DNA of 14,363 nt from an uncultured Eubacteriales bacterium. Lineage in GTDB: Bacteria; Bacillota; Clostridia; Oscillospirales; Oscillospiraceae. Both the position numbers and the translations under genes were made by a program. Under the pieces are notes generated by a model. It worked only from the letters and a program-made list of their open reading frames with translations, did no database searches and had not been told where the DNA came from. Shown in pieces: positions 1 through 5,922 of this stretch (position 1 is its first letter; each line of letters opens with the position of its first letter). Location of the stretch: positions 1 to 14,363 of the forward strand of contig URDJ01000055.1 in the NCBI GenBank assembly GCA_900546615.1, in the 5' to 3' direction.

Positions 1-204
1 AATTGTGGGATGCTGAGCTCGATTCCTGTTGCTCTTAGTTTGACAATTCGCTATGAATTCAAATCTAACACTGATTTTGGAGAGCACATCAGCATCATGG
101 GCGGCATAGTCTGCGGCGCACAGCTGATCCCGCCGTTGCTGTCCATCATCCCGACTGAGCTCGCGCTCAGGAGAAACTTCGATAAAGAGGGGATAAGAAA
201 GTAA
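1..204 (+). CDS. C-terminal fragment of an unidentified protein, possibly membrane-associated
   Basis: This frame is open from the first base of the window to a TAA at 202-204, so it could be the 3' end of a gene that starts outside. The last part (about residues 35-50 of the visible piece) is hydrophobic and rich in Gly, Ile, Leu and Pro (GGIVCGAQLIPPLLSII), followed by a charged tail (LRRNFDKEG). This resembles the end of a membrane protein whose tail is in the cytoplasm. Codon use in the second half (frequent ATC, CTG, CCG, CTC) matches the GC-rich neighbours; the first 25 codons look less like them. I do not recognise the family. An internal ATG at 10 is possible but has no clear ribosome binding site. 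It may instead be a gene remnant or chance open frame. Confidence 0.35.
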   Translation, partial: NCGMLSSIPVALSLTIRYEFKSNTDFGEHISIMGGIVCGAQLIPPLLSIIPTELALRRNFDKEGIRK

Positions 205-236
205 GTCCGGCGGAGACACGCCAATTTTTGGGCTGC

Positions 237-265
237 GCATAGGAAAAACGAAACTGCGGATACTA
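237..265 (+). promoter_or_regulatory. Sigma-G-like (forespore) promoter before the spoVT-like fragment
   Basis: GCATA at 237-241 and GATACTA at 259-265 are separated by 17 bases. This fits the known sigma-G pattern (GHATR, 17-18 bases, CATWHTA) with one mismatch in the -10. spoVT is a sigma-G-dependent gene in Bacillus subtilis, so the match is in the expected place, about 40 bases ahead of the start codon. The assignment rests on motif matching alone. Confidence 0.5.
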
Positions 266-303
266 ATTCCTGCAAAAAGAAATAAAGGCAGGAGGAAAAG
301 AAA

Positions 304-474
304 ATGAAAGCGACCGGCATAGTCAGGCGGATAGACGACCTGGGCCGAGTAGTTATCCCCAAAGAGATCCGCCGTACCATGCGTATCCGCGAGGGCGACC
401 CGTCACAGACAACGTTGGAACCGTGGGAACGCTTCTGCTCCGCAATGCAGGAGGTGGGCCGAAAAGTTACATAA
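304..474 (+). pseudogene. spoVT: Truncated SpoVT/AbrB-family transcription regulator
   Basis: The first 33 residues (starting MKATGIVRRIDDLGRVVIP, continuing to IREGDP) are essentially the N-terminus of stage V sporulation protein T, whose AbrB-type swapped-hairpin domain binds DNA. After GDP the sequence leaves the family entirely and ends after 23 unrelated residues at TAA 472-474, giving 56 residues against about 178 in B. subtilis SpoVT. The rest of the AbrB fold and the whole GAF-like effector domain are missing, so a functional regulator is unlikely. The start is clear: GGAGG at 291-295 lies 8 bases ahead of the ATG, and a sigma-G-like promoter lies upstream. The break looks like a deletion that kept the 5' end rather than a point frameshift, since no other frame resumes the family sequence. 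A second intact copy presumably exists elsewhere if the host sporulates. Confidence 0.75.
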
Positions 475-477
475 ACG

Positions 478-506
478 TTGTGGTTTCGGGTAAAATGTGG
501 TAGAAT
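478..506 (+). promoter_or_regulatory. Sigma-A-type promoter for the SWIM-domain gene
   Basis: A -35 TTGTGG (478-483), a 17-base spacer and a -10 TAGAAT (501-506; 5 of 6 consensus) preceded by TGG make an extended -10. It starts four bases after the stop of the spoVT fragment and about 35 bases before the SWIM gene start, which suggests that gene is transcribed independently. The -35 is weak (3 of 6). Confidence 0.5.
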
Positions 507-541
507 TTAGACAGCAACTACAGTCATTCGGAGGGACAGGC

Positions 542-2185
542 ATGGAGCGCACGATATGGAAAGAGCTGTTCGAGTCAAGGATTTTGCAGCGCGGATACGA
601 CTATTATCTCACGGGCGCGGTGAAGTCGCTGAACACAAGAGAGAATCGTGTCGAGGCCGAGGTGCTTGGCAGCGAGCTGTACGAGGTTGAGGCAGAGTTT
701 GACGGCGGCAGGATATCACACTGGCACTGCGACTGCCCTTACGCTGCCGGCGGAACCCCATGCAAGCACCTGGCGGCAGTACTCTACGCGCTCTATGGAG
801 AACCCCGGCGCACACTACCAGTCGAGGCAGCAGCACGTGAGCCTATTGAGGATGTGATCGGAGCCTTAGACCTCAGCGCGTCGCACTCGTTGCTGCTGCG
901 GCTGGCTGAAATGGACGAGGACATCGAAGATCTCATACGGCTGTACGCAGAACCTGTATCCGGCAGGGCGCTTGAGAACTGGAAATCGCGCGTTGACGCG
1001 ATTCTGCAAAACGCGCCGGGCAGGCATGGATACATAGAGTATGACCATGCGTGGAGTGCCATGTGCTCTCTTGCCGATTTTGTGTCGGAAATCGCCGAAA
1101 GCCTGCTTTTCAAAGGATATATCCGGGAATCGTTTGAGCTCAGCCGCTACGCCCTGAACGCGGCGGCGGGCTGCAACATGGACGACTCTGACGGCGGGTT
1201 ATCCATGCTTGCCGGTTGCTGCTTTGAACTGTGGGAGAAGCAGGTCAGAGTGTCGCCGCCGGAGCTGAAGCGCGAAATTTTCCGCTCGTTCCAAAAGAGT
1301 TATAAAAACACGCCTGAGCTCAGCCGGGATTGTTTTATGAAAGCGCAGCTTGAGTTGTTCACAGAACCGGAGTTTGTGCATGAGAATATAGCGACGCTAG
1401 ACGAAATAATCAGCGAACGTCAGGCCGAAGGACGGGAACGTTATTATATAAGCGATCTGGTTTTAAAACGCCTGGAGCTGATGGAGCATCTGGGCTCACC
1501 CAGGCGTGAGATTGAGCTTTATGAGGAAAAATATAGTGAAGTGTCCGGTGTCCGTGAGCAGATAATACGGCGCATGATGGCGGAAGAACGCTATTCCGAG
1601 GCCGAATCGCTGCTCATAGAAGGAAAAGAACTCTACTCAGAATGGCGCGGACTTGCCGCTGAATACAGCGAGCAGCTTATAAACTTATACGAGCAGACCG
1701 AACAAACAGAGAAGCTGCGCGACGAGCTGATGTACCAGGTGTTTCATTACCCACAGCCGAATTTGAAATATGTGAAGAAGCTGAGAGCGCTTGCCGGGTT
1801 CGGGGACTGGCCTGAGTTGCGGGACAAAATACTCGCTGCGGGGACGTTGTACAACAGTTCGCGCGAGAGGCTGCTGCTTGAGGAGAGCCTGTATGACAGG
1901 CTTTTAGCGCTTGTAATAGAGCAGAACGACATTTCGGCTTTTGAGCGTTGGGCGCCGGAACTGCTGCCGCGTTTCCCGGAGCAGTTTACGGAGGCCTGTG
2001 TGCGCTGCGTCGACTCCATCATGAGGACATCTTACAGCCGCAACGAATACGCGCGCACCATCGCCCATTTGAAGAAACTGCGCGCTTATCCCAATCGACC
2101 GGACATCCAGCTCGCCGAGCGCTGGAAGGCGGCGTACCCGGCACGGCGCGCAATGCTCGATGAACTGCGCAAGGCGGGATACTAA
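542..2185 (+). CDS. SWIM zinc-finger protein with long helical C-terminal region
   Basis: The 547-residue product carries a SWIM zinc finger near its N-terminus: C63-x-C65-x8-C74-x-H76 (in HWHCDCPYAAGGTPCKHLAA). SWIM motifs bind zinc and are proposed to mediate DNA or protein contacts. The remaining ~450 residues are strongly alpha-helical, with many Glu, Arg and Leu pairs spaced like tetratricopeptide-type helical repeats, and have no enzymatic motif that I recognise. No signal peptide or membrane segment is visible, so it is cytoplasmic. I place the start at ATG 542 because GGAGGG (530-535) lies just ahead; an in-frame GTG at 497 overlaps the -10 element and has no ribosome binding site. 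SWIM proteins in Firmicutes are often encoded next to a SNF2-type helicase, but none is present here. Its specific role is unknown. Confidence 0.85.
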   Translation: MERTIWKELFESRILQRGYDYYLTGAVKSLNTRENRVEAEVLGSELYEVEAEFDGGRISHWHCDCPYAAGGTPCKHLAAVLYALYGEPRRTLPVEAAAREPIEDVIGALDLSASHSLLLRLAEMDEDIEDLIRLYAEPVSGRALENWKSRVDAILQNAPGRHGYIEYDHAWSAMCSLADFVSEIAESLLFKGYIRESFELSRYALNAAAGCNMDDSDGGLSMLAGCCFELWEKQVRVSPPELKREIFRSFQKSYKNTPELSRDCFMKAQLELFTEPEFVHENIATLDEIISERQAEGRERYYISDLVLKRLELMEHLGSPRREIELYEEKYSEVSGVREQIIRRMMAEERYSEAESLLIEGKELYSEWRGLAAEYSEQLINLYEQTEQTEKLRDELMYQVFHYPQPNLKYVKKLRALAGFGDWPELRDKILAAGTLYNSSRERLLLEESLYDRLLALVIEQNDISAFERWAPELLPRFPEQFTEACVRCVDSIMRTSYSRNEYARTIAHLKKLRAYPNRPDIQLAERWKAAYPARRAMLDELRKAGY

Positions 2186-2237
2186 AATCGTATATGTCAA
2201 ACCGTTTTCTAACTAATTGCATTGAGAGGTACACATT

Positions 2238-3113
2238 ATGAACAACGACGCCATACAGCTTTTCGAGGATCAGCCGATACGCTCCGCGTGGGATGCCGAG
2301 CGCGAGGAGTGGTATTTTTCTGTAGTAGACGTGGTCGGCGCGCTGACTGACCAGAAAGACCAGCGCGGCGCAAGCAACTACTGGGCCAAGCTCAAGCAGA
2401 GACTTAAAGCAGAGGGAGCAGATGAACTGCTGACAAATTGTCAGCAGTTGAAACTGAGGTCTAAGGATGGCAAACGCCGCCTTACCGACGTTGCGGACAC
2501 GGAGCAGCTTCTGCGCATCATCCAGTCCATCCCCTCGCCGAAGGCCGAGCCGTTCAAGCTCTGGCTGGCGCAGGTCGGGCGCGAGCGTATAGAGGAGACG
2601 ATAGACCCCGAGCAGGCGATAGACCGCGCACTCGAGACGTATCTCAAAAAGGGCTACAGCGAGGAGTGGGTACATCAGCGGCTGCTTGCGATACGCATCC
2701 GCAACGAGCTGACCGACGAGTGGCAAAAGCGCGGCGTGCGAAAAGGCAAGGAGTACGCAATCCTCACCGACGAAATAAGCAAGGCGTGGTCGGGCATGAC
2801 CACGCTCCAGTATAAACAGCTCAAGGGGCTGAAAAAGGAGAACCTTCGCGACAACATGAGCGACCTCGAGCTGGTGCTCAATATGCTCGCCGAGGCGTCC
2901 ACGACCGGCATCTCGCAGGCCGAGAAGCCCGAGGGCATGGCCGAAAACCTCGCCGTCGCCCAGCGCGGCGGCCGCGTCGCCGGCAACGCGAGAAAAGAGC
3001 TCGAGCAGGAGATGGGCCGCCCGGTCATCAGCGCCGGTAACGCCAGGACGATGAAGCTCGTGACGGACATCATCAAGGATGTGGCAGAGCTGGAGGGAAA
3101 GGGCGAGGAATGA
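2238..3113 (+). CDS. Bro-N domain protein, DinD/phage antirepressor-like
   Basis: The 291-residue protein opens with a Bro-N domain (about residues 5-115), recognised by EEWYFSVVDVVGAL (23-36), a YW-K-LK segment (49-54) and the DTEQLLRIIQSIPSPKAEPFKLWLA region. Bro-N is a DNA-binding domain of phage antirepressors and baculovirus BRO proteins. The C-terminal half, with a conserved-looking block around RGGRVAGNARKELE, resembles the DinD-like branch of the family; E. coli DinD is SOS-induced and inhibits RecA filaments. That function is known only for DinD and is an inference here. The ATG is preceded by GAGAGG (2224-2229). It follows the SWIM gene by 52 bases with no terminator visible, so the two may share a transcript. 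Such genes often travel with prophages or islands, but no other phage genes are present here. Confidence 0.8.
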   Translation: MNNDAIQLFEDQPIRSAWDAEREEWYFSVVDVVGALTDQKDQRGASNYWAKLKQRLKAEGADELLTNCQQLKLRSKDGKRRLTDVADTEQLLRIIQSIPSPKAEPFKLWLAQVGRERIEETIDPEQAIDRALETYLKKGYSEEWVHQRLLAIRIRNELTDEWQKRGVRKGKEYAILTDEISKAWSGMTTLQYKQLKGLKKENLRDNMSDLELVLNMLAEASTTGISQAEKPEGMAENLAVAQRGGRVAGNARKELEQEMGRPVISAGNARTMKLVTDIIKDVAELEGKGEE

Positions 3114-3132
3114 ATAACGTCCTTGGCCCGGC

Positions 3133-3160
3133 TTGCATCTTAGGCAAAACATGATATAAT
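3133..3160 (+). promoter_or_regulatory. Promoter of the toxin-antitoxin operon
   Basis: TTGCAT (3133-3138) and a perfect -10 TATAAT (3155-3160) are 16 bases apart, with TGA directly before the -10 (extended -10). It lies 31 bases ahead of the antitoxin start. Confidence 0.65.
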
Positions 3161-3167
3161 AATATCA
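3152..3167. promoter_or_regulatory. Inverted repeat over the -10: candidate autoregulation operator
   Basis: TGATAT-AATA-ATATCA forms two 6-bp arms around a 4-base centre and covers the whole -10 box. Phd/YefM antitoxins normally repress their own promoter by binding palindromes at this position, so this is the likely operator. Because the site is AT-rich, part of its symmetry could come from the -10 itself. Confidence 0.45.
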
Positions 3168-3191
3168 AGAAGCTGATAAGGAGATGAGGAT

Positions 3192-3464
3192 ATGCAGATC
3201 CGGCCTTCCTCCGCCCTGCGCAACGATTACAACGCCATATCCGAGCTCGCCAGGAAAACAGGTGAACCGGTGTTTATAACGAATAAGGGCGAGGGCGACG
3301 GCGTGTTCATGAGCGTCGAGGCGTTTGAGGAGCGCGAGAAGATGTTTCGCCACCGCGACGCCATCTACGCCGCCGAGCTCAGCCGCCTGAGCGGCGAGCC
3401 TGTCTGCTCCCAGTCCGAGCTGGATGAGCGTATGGAGGCGCTTTTCAATGCCGCCGAGAGCTGA
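3192..3464 (+). CDS. YefM/Phd-family antitoxin
   Basis: This 90-residue protein has the Phd/YefM layout: an N-terminal DNA-binding region built on S-x-LRNDYNAISELA, the strand 'EPVFITNKGEGDGVFMS', and a helical, acidic C-terminus that would wrap the toxin. The family neutralises a RelE/ParE-type toxin and represses the operon. The start has AAGGAG at 3178-3183 with 8-base spacing. Its last 17 bases overlap the downstream toxin gene, the usual translational coupling. The length and order (antitoxin first) are typical. The -10-overlapping palindrome is a probable target. Cognate activity is inferred from family and position. Confidence 0.85.
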   Translation: MQIRPSSALRNDYNAISELARKTGEPVFITNKGEGDGVFMSVEAFEEREKMFRHRDAIYAAELSRLSGEPVCSQSELDERMEALFNAAES

Positions 3465-3762
3465 GATCGTCTACCTCCGGCCGGCGCTGGAGGACATGGA
3501 GGAAATAGTCAAGTTCCACATCAGCGAGGTCGGCCCGGCCTCTGCGCGGAAGATATACGCGGATATGCGCCACAAGCTCGGGCTGCTCGCGGATTTCCCG
3601 CTCATGGGGCAGACGCACCCGGACCCCGTGCTCGCGCAGTCCGGCTATAGGAAGCTGGTGCTGACGCGCACCTATGTCGCAGTTTACCGCATAATAGACG
3701 GCGTCGTGACCATCTACCGCGTCGTGAACGGCAAAACGGACTATCCGCGGCTGCTGAAATGA
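3448..3762 (+). CDS. RelE/ParE-family toxin
   Basis: The 104-residue product matches the RelE/ParE toxin superfamily: N-terminal EIVYLRPALEDMEEIVKF, a helical hairpin, then the strands YRKLVLTRTYVAVYRI and VVTIYRVVNGKTDY close to the C-terminus. RelE members cleave mRNA on the ribosome and ParE members poison gyrase; the sequence alone does not settle which applies. I chose ATG 3448 rather than the upstream in-frame 3424 because GGAGG at 3434-3438 sits 9 bases ahead and the family sequence begins at this point. It overlaps the antitoxin gene by 17 bases. The phosphoesterase gene follows 21 bases after its stop and is likely co-transcribed. Confidence 0.85.
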   Translation: MPPRAEIVYLRPALEDMEEIVKFHISEVGPASARKIYADMRHKLGLLADFPLMGQTHPDPVLAQSGYRKLVLTRTYVAVYRIIDGVVTIYRVVNGKTDYPRLLK

Positions 3763-3783
3763 CACAATTGAGGAGGTGCCCGT

Positions 3784-4482
3784 ATAAATATCTATCTCAC
3801 CGGCGACACGCACGGGCGCTTTGAGCGCATTGCGTGCTTCTGCAAGGACAACGGCACCGGCCCCGACGACCTGCTCATCATACTCGGCGACGCCGGTATC
3901 AACTACTACGGCGGCCACCGGGACAAGAAGCTGAAACAGTACATAGCGTCGATGCCGATAACGCTGCTGTGCATCCACGGCAACCACGAGCGCCGCCCGA
4001 CGGCGGGCCTGGGATACGAGCGGATGCGGCGCTTCGGCGGCGAGGTCATGGTACAGCCGGAGTTCCCGAACCAGCTCTTCGCGCTGGACGGCGAGGTGTA
4101 CGAGCTGGATGGGCAAAGCTGCATCGCCATCGGCGGCGCGTACAGCATCGACAAGGAGTACCGCCTCATGCGCGGCGGCGGCTGGTGGCCGGACGAGCAG
4201 CCGAGCGCCGCCATAAAGCGCAAGGTGGAGTCGGTGCTGGCGAGCCGCGGCTGGCAGGCAGACATAGTCCTGAGCCACACCACCCCGCTGAGCCTCGAGC
4301 CGAGAGAGGCCTTCCTGCCCTTCATCGACCAGCGTACGGTGGACACGAGCACAGAGGAGTGGCTGGACGGCATCGAGCGCCGCCTGGACTACAAGCGCTG
4401 GTACGCCGGGCACTTCCACACGGTCAAAGAGACCGGCAAGCTGAGGCTGATGTATCAGGACTACGCGAGGTTGGGGGAATGA
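3784..4482 (+). CDS. Calcineurin-like metallophosphoesterase, apparent AUA start
   Basis: Read from ATA at 3784, the 232-residue product contains the full set of metallophosphoesterase motifs: GDTHG (D8, H10), LGDAG (D36), GNHE (N67, H68), SH (H165) and AGHFH (H210, H212). These bind the two metal ions that hydrolyse phosphoester bonds; the substrate is unknown. The frame has no ATG, GTG or TTG between its preceding stop (TGA at 3769) and codon 57. Starting at ATG 3952 would delete the first two metal-binding motifs. A perfect AGGAGG (3771-3776) lies 7 bases before ATA, where homologues normally begin with Met-Asn-Ile/Val-Tyr. So either AUA is used as a rare start, giving poor translation, or ATG has mutated (or been misread) to ATA. 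It lies 21 bases after the toxin gene and probably belongs to that operon. Confidence 0.85.
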   Translation: MNIYLTGDTHGRFERIACFCKDNGTGPDDLLIILGDAGINYYGGHRDKKLKQYIASMPITLLCIHGNHERRPTAGLGYERMRRFGGEVMVQPEFPNQLFALDGEVYELDGQSCIAIGGAYSIDKEYRLMRGGGWWPDEQPSAAIKRKVESVLASRGWQADIVLSHTTPLSLEPREAFLPFIDQRTVDTSTEEWLDGIERRLDYKRWYAGHFHTVKETGKLRLMYQDYARLGE

Positions 4483-4570
4483 GCAAGCGTTCACCCCCTG
4501 TTTTTGCTTGTTGTTTCCATAGAAATTGTTACAGCACCGCAGCCTAAATTGTTATTATTGAAAGTTGATT

Positions 4571-4607
4571 AGAAAAGGCGAAGGCCACTATGGGTGGTCT
4601 TCGCCTT
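4571..4607 (-). terminator. Hairpin terminator at the end of the cas operon, possibly bidirectional
   Basis: Two 14-base arms (4575-4588 and 4594-4607) pair with a single mismatched or wobble position around a 5-base loop. Reading the minus strand, the stem is followed by CCTTTTCT, so it fits as the terminator after cas2. On the plus strand the following T-run is poor, but the same hairpin lies between the converging phosphoesterase and cas2 genes and could weakly stop both. The rest of 4483-4660 is AT-rich and shows no gene. Confidence 0.75.
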
Positions 4608-4660
4608 ATGGCATTATGTGGTATTAATCGATAGTTTAACTGCATTGATTTCTGCTGCTT

Positions 4661-4942
4661 CTATTCATCGCTTGTTACGGTAATTAGCTGAACGCCCTCG
4701 AAATCCTTAACTTTTCTTTTTGGCGCTCCAAAAAATCTCAGTTCAAAGCCCTGTTCATTGGCTGCAGAATATGCCATTACCGCTCCGTTTGCAGGAGATT
4801 CCACACATAATCGCTCCCACAAAAGTTCACGTATTCGTGCATTGACCTTTCCTACAAATACTCCGGGCTTTAGCTCTAAAAACCAACGAGTCAGCTCACC
4901 GCGAACTGCCTCTGGCGCTTTATCCATGGCGATCAATGTCAT
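4661..4942 (-). CDS. cas2: CRISPR adaptation protein Cas2, type I-E
   Basis: This 93-residue protein matches the I-E branch of Cas2 (E. coli Cas2 has 94 residues): a first beta strand MTLIAMD, the helix AVRGELTRWFLEL, the signature GVFVGKVNARIRELLWE, and a C-terminal strand in the FEGVQLITV region. Cas2 dimerises and bridges two Cas1 dimers to form the integrase that inserts new spacers at the leader end. The ATG overlaps the cas1 stop codon by one base (TAATG), so translation is coupled. It is the last gene of the operon and is followed by a hairpin terminator. No DnaQ or other fused domain is present. Confidence 0.95.
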   Translation of the reverse strand: MTLIAMDKAPEAVRGELTRWFLELKPGVFVGKVNARIRELLWERLCVESPANGAVMAYSAANEQGFELRFFGAPKRKVKDFEGVQLITVTSDE

Positions 4943-5874
4943 TACGAATTCACCTCAAAGCTATAGTTAATGCCGCCGCCTACATTACTTTCGCCATCAT
5001 CCCACAAATCGCCTGCAATAGGCTGATCATCATTATTCATCTCATCGGGGCCGCCCAAGATCCACGAAAGGTCCTTAGCAATATTCGACAGTATTCTTGC
5101 TCTTGAAAAATATGATCGACACTGAATACGAACAGCTTTTGACAAGTCTCCAGAGTACTTCGACAATGATTTTACAGCGTAGAAGGCGGCTGGTATTGTT
5201 GTTTCAATTTTATAGAGATCTGCGACATCGTATACAAAAGAAAGCTGTTTTCCTGTGTGAATAAAACCTAGCCCGGGAGAGTATCCCAAAGATACTATGG
5301 CCGCGTGACATATTCCGTAGAGCATTGCGTTCGCTTCAGAAAGCGCTCGATTAATCTCATCAGCGCCCTCCCAGCAATTCGACTTATATGCTCGTTTTGT
5401 CCATTTCACGCCGGACGATCTGCTGGCCAACTCGTAAGCCTTGCGGACTCTTATGCCCTCCATGCCGCGCAGCTGCTGAATTGTCAGGCCATCTGTTTTT
5501 GTATGCGGAAACCTGATTTGGTACATACGTCTGACGACGTTGAGATGTTCTTCTCTATCCATACAGGCGCGAGCCTGAAGGAGCAAGTTTTTTGCGCTGC
5601 GCGTCTCACCTATACCTGAAGCATAGAATCGGGCTGCGTGCTCACCGCACCAAATGGCCATACAGCCGTTATCGCATATCGCCCGTATTGCCGCATGTGT
5701 GATCTTTGTGCCGGGACCCAAGAGTAAGCACGTAATGGCCGCAATAGGTATTGGCGTTTTTCCATCCTCATGGATAGCCACTATCGCCGCGTCACTGCGC
5801 TCGACAACAGCATGCTCAACGTAAACATAGCTTATACTGTCCTCCAATTTTGGCAATTCCTGATAATTCTGCAC
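4942..5874 (-). CDS. cas1: CRISPR adaptation integrase Cas1, type I-E
   Basis: Cas1 is the metal-dependent integrase of spacer acquisition. The 310-residue product (E. coli Cas1 has 305) carries the expected catalytic residues: E139 in LRGMEGIRVR, H206 in LGFIHTGK and the acidic pair D216/D219 in YDVADLYK. The N-terminal beta domain (LEDSISYVYVE onward) and the C-terminal helical domain are complete. The open frame runs back into the CRISPR array, but those codons are repeat and spacer sequence. I place the start at GTG 5874 because AGGGTGG sits about 6 bases ahead and the family sequence begins just after it. Only 48 bases separate the start from the terminal repeat and they hold no convincing promoter, so transcription probably comes through the array. 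cas2 follows with a one-base overlap. Confidence 0.95.
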   Translation of the reverse strand: MQNYQELPKLEDSISYVYVEHAVVERSDAAIVAIHEDGKTPIPIAAITCLLLGPGTKITHAAIRAICDNGCMAIWCGEHAARFYASGIGETRSAKNLLLQARACMDREEHLNVVRRMYQIRFPHTKTDGLTIQQLRGMEGIRVRKAYELASRSSGVKWTKRAYKSNCWEGADEINRALSEANAMLYGICHAAIVSLGYSPGLGFIHTGKQLSFVYDVADLYKIETTIPAAFYAVKSLSKYSGDLSKAVRIQCRSYFSRARILSNIAKDLSWILGGPDEMNNDDQPIAGDLWDDGESNVGGGINYSFEVNS

Positions 5875-5922
5875 TGCACACCACCCTATTAAAAACAGTT
5901 GCCGTATTATGCTTTGGTCCCT

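Noticed and set aside
51..380. 109-codon minus-strand open frame over the spoVT fragment
   Set aside because: Its start overlaps the antisense of the AbrB motif and it has the Ser/Met/Pro-rich look of a complementary-strand translation.
2019..3152. 377-codon minus-strand open frame opposite the Bro-N gene
   Set aside because: It is an antisense frame of a GC-rich gene, with Leu/Arg/Ala-heavy, family-less sequence, and the sense strand has clear domains and a ribosome site.
3445..4494. 349-codon minus-strand open frame opposite the toxin and phosphoesterase
   Set aside because: Antisense shadow: low-complexity Val/Ala/Leu/Arg composition, no recognisable motif, and both sense genes have intact family motifs.
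4484..4516. Hairpin CAAGC...GCTTG after the phosphoesterase gene as a terminator
   Set aside because: The stem is only 5-6 bp with a 17-base loop and no clean T-run; the hairpin at 4575-4607 is far stronger.
5875..5922. CATAAT on the minus strand as a -10 for a cas1 promoter
   Set aside because: The position for a -35 is occupied by repeat sequence (GGGGAT) with no resemblance to TTGACA.
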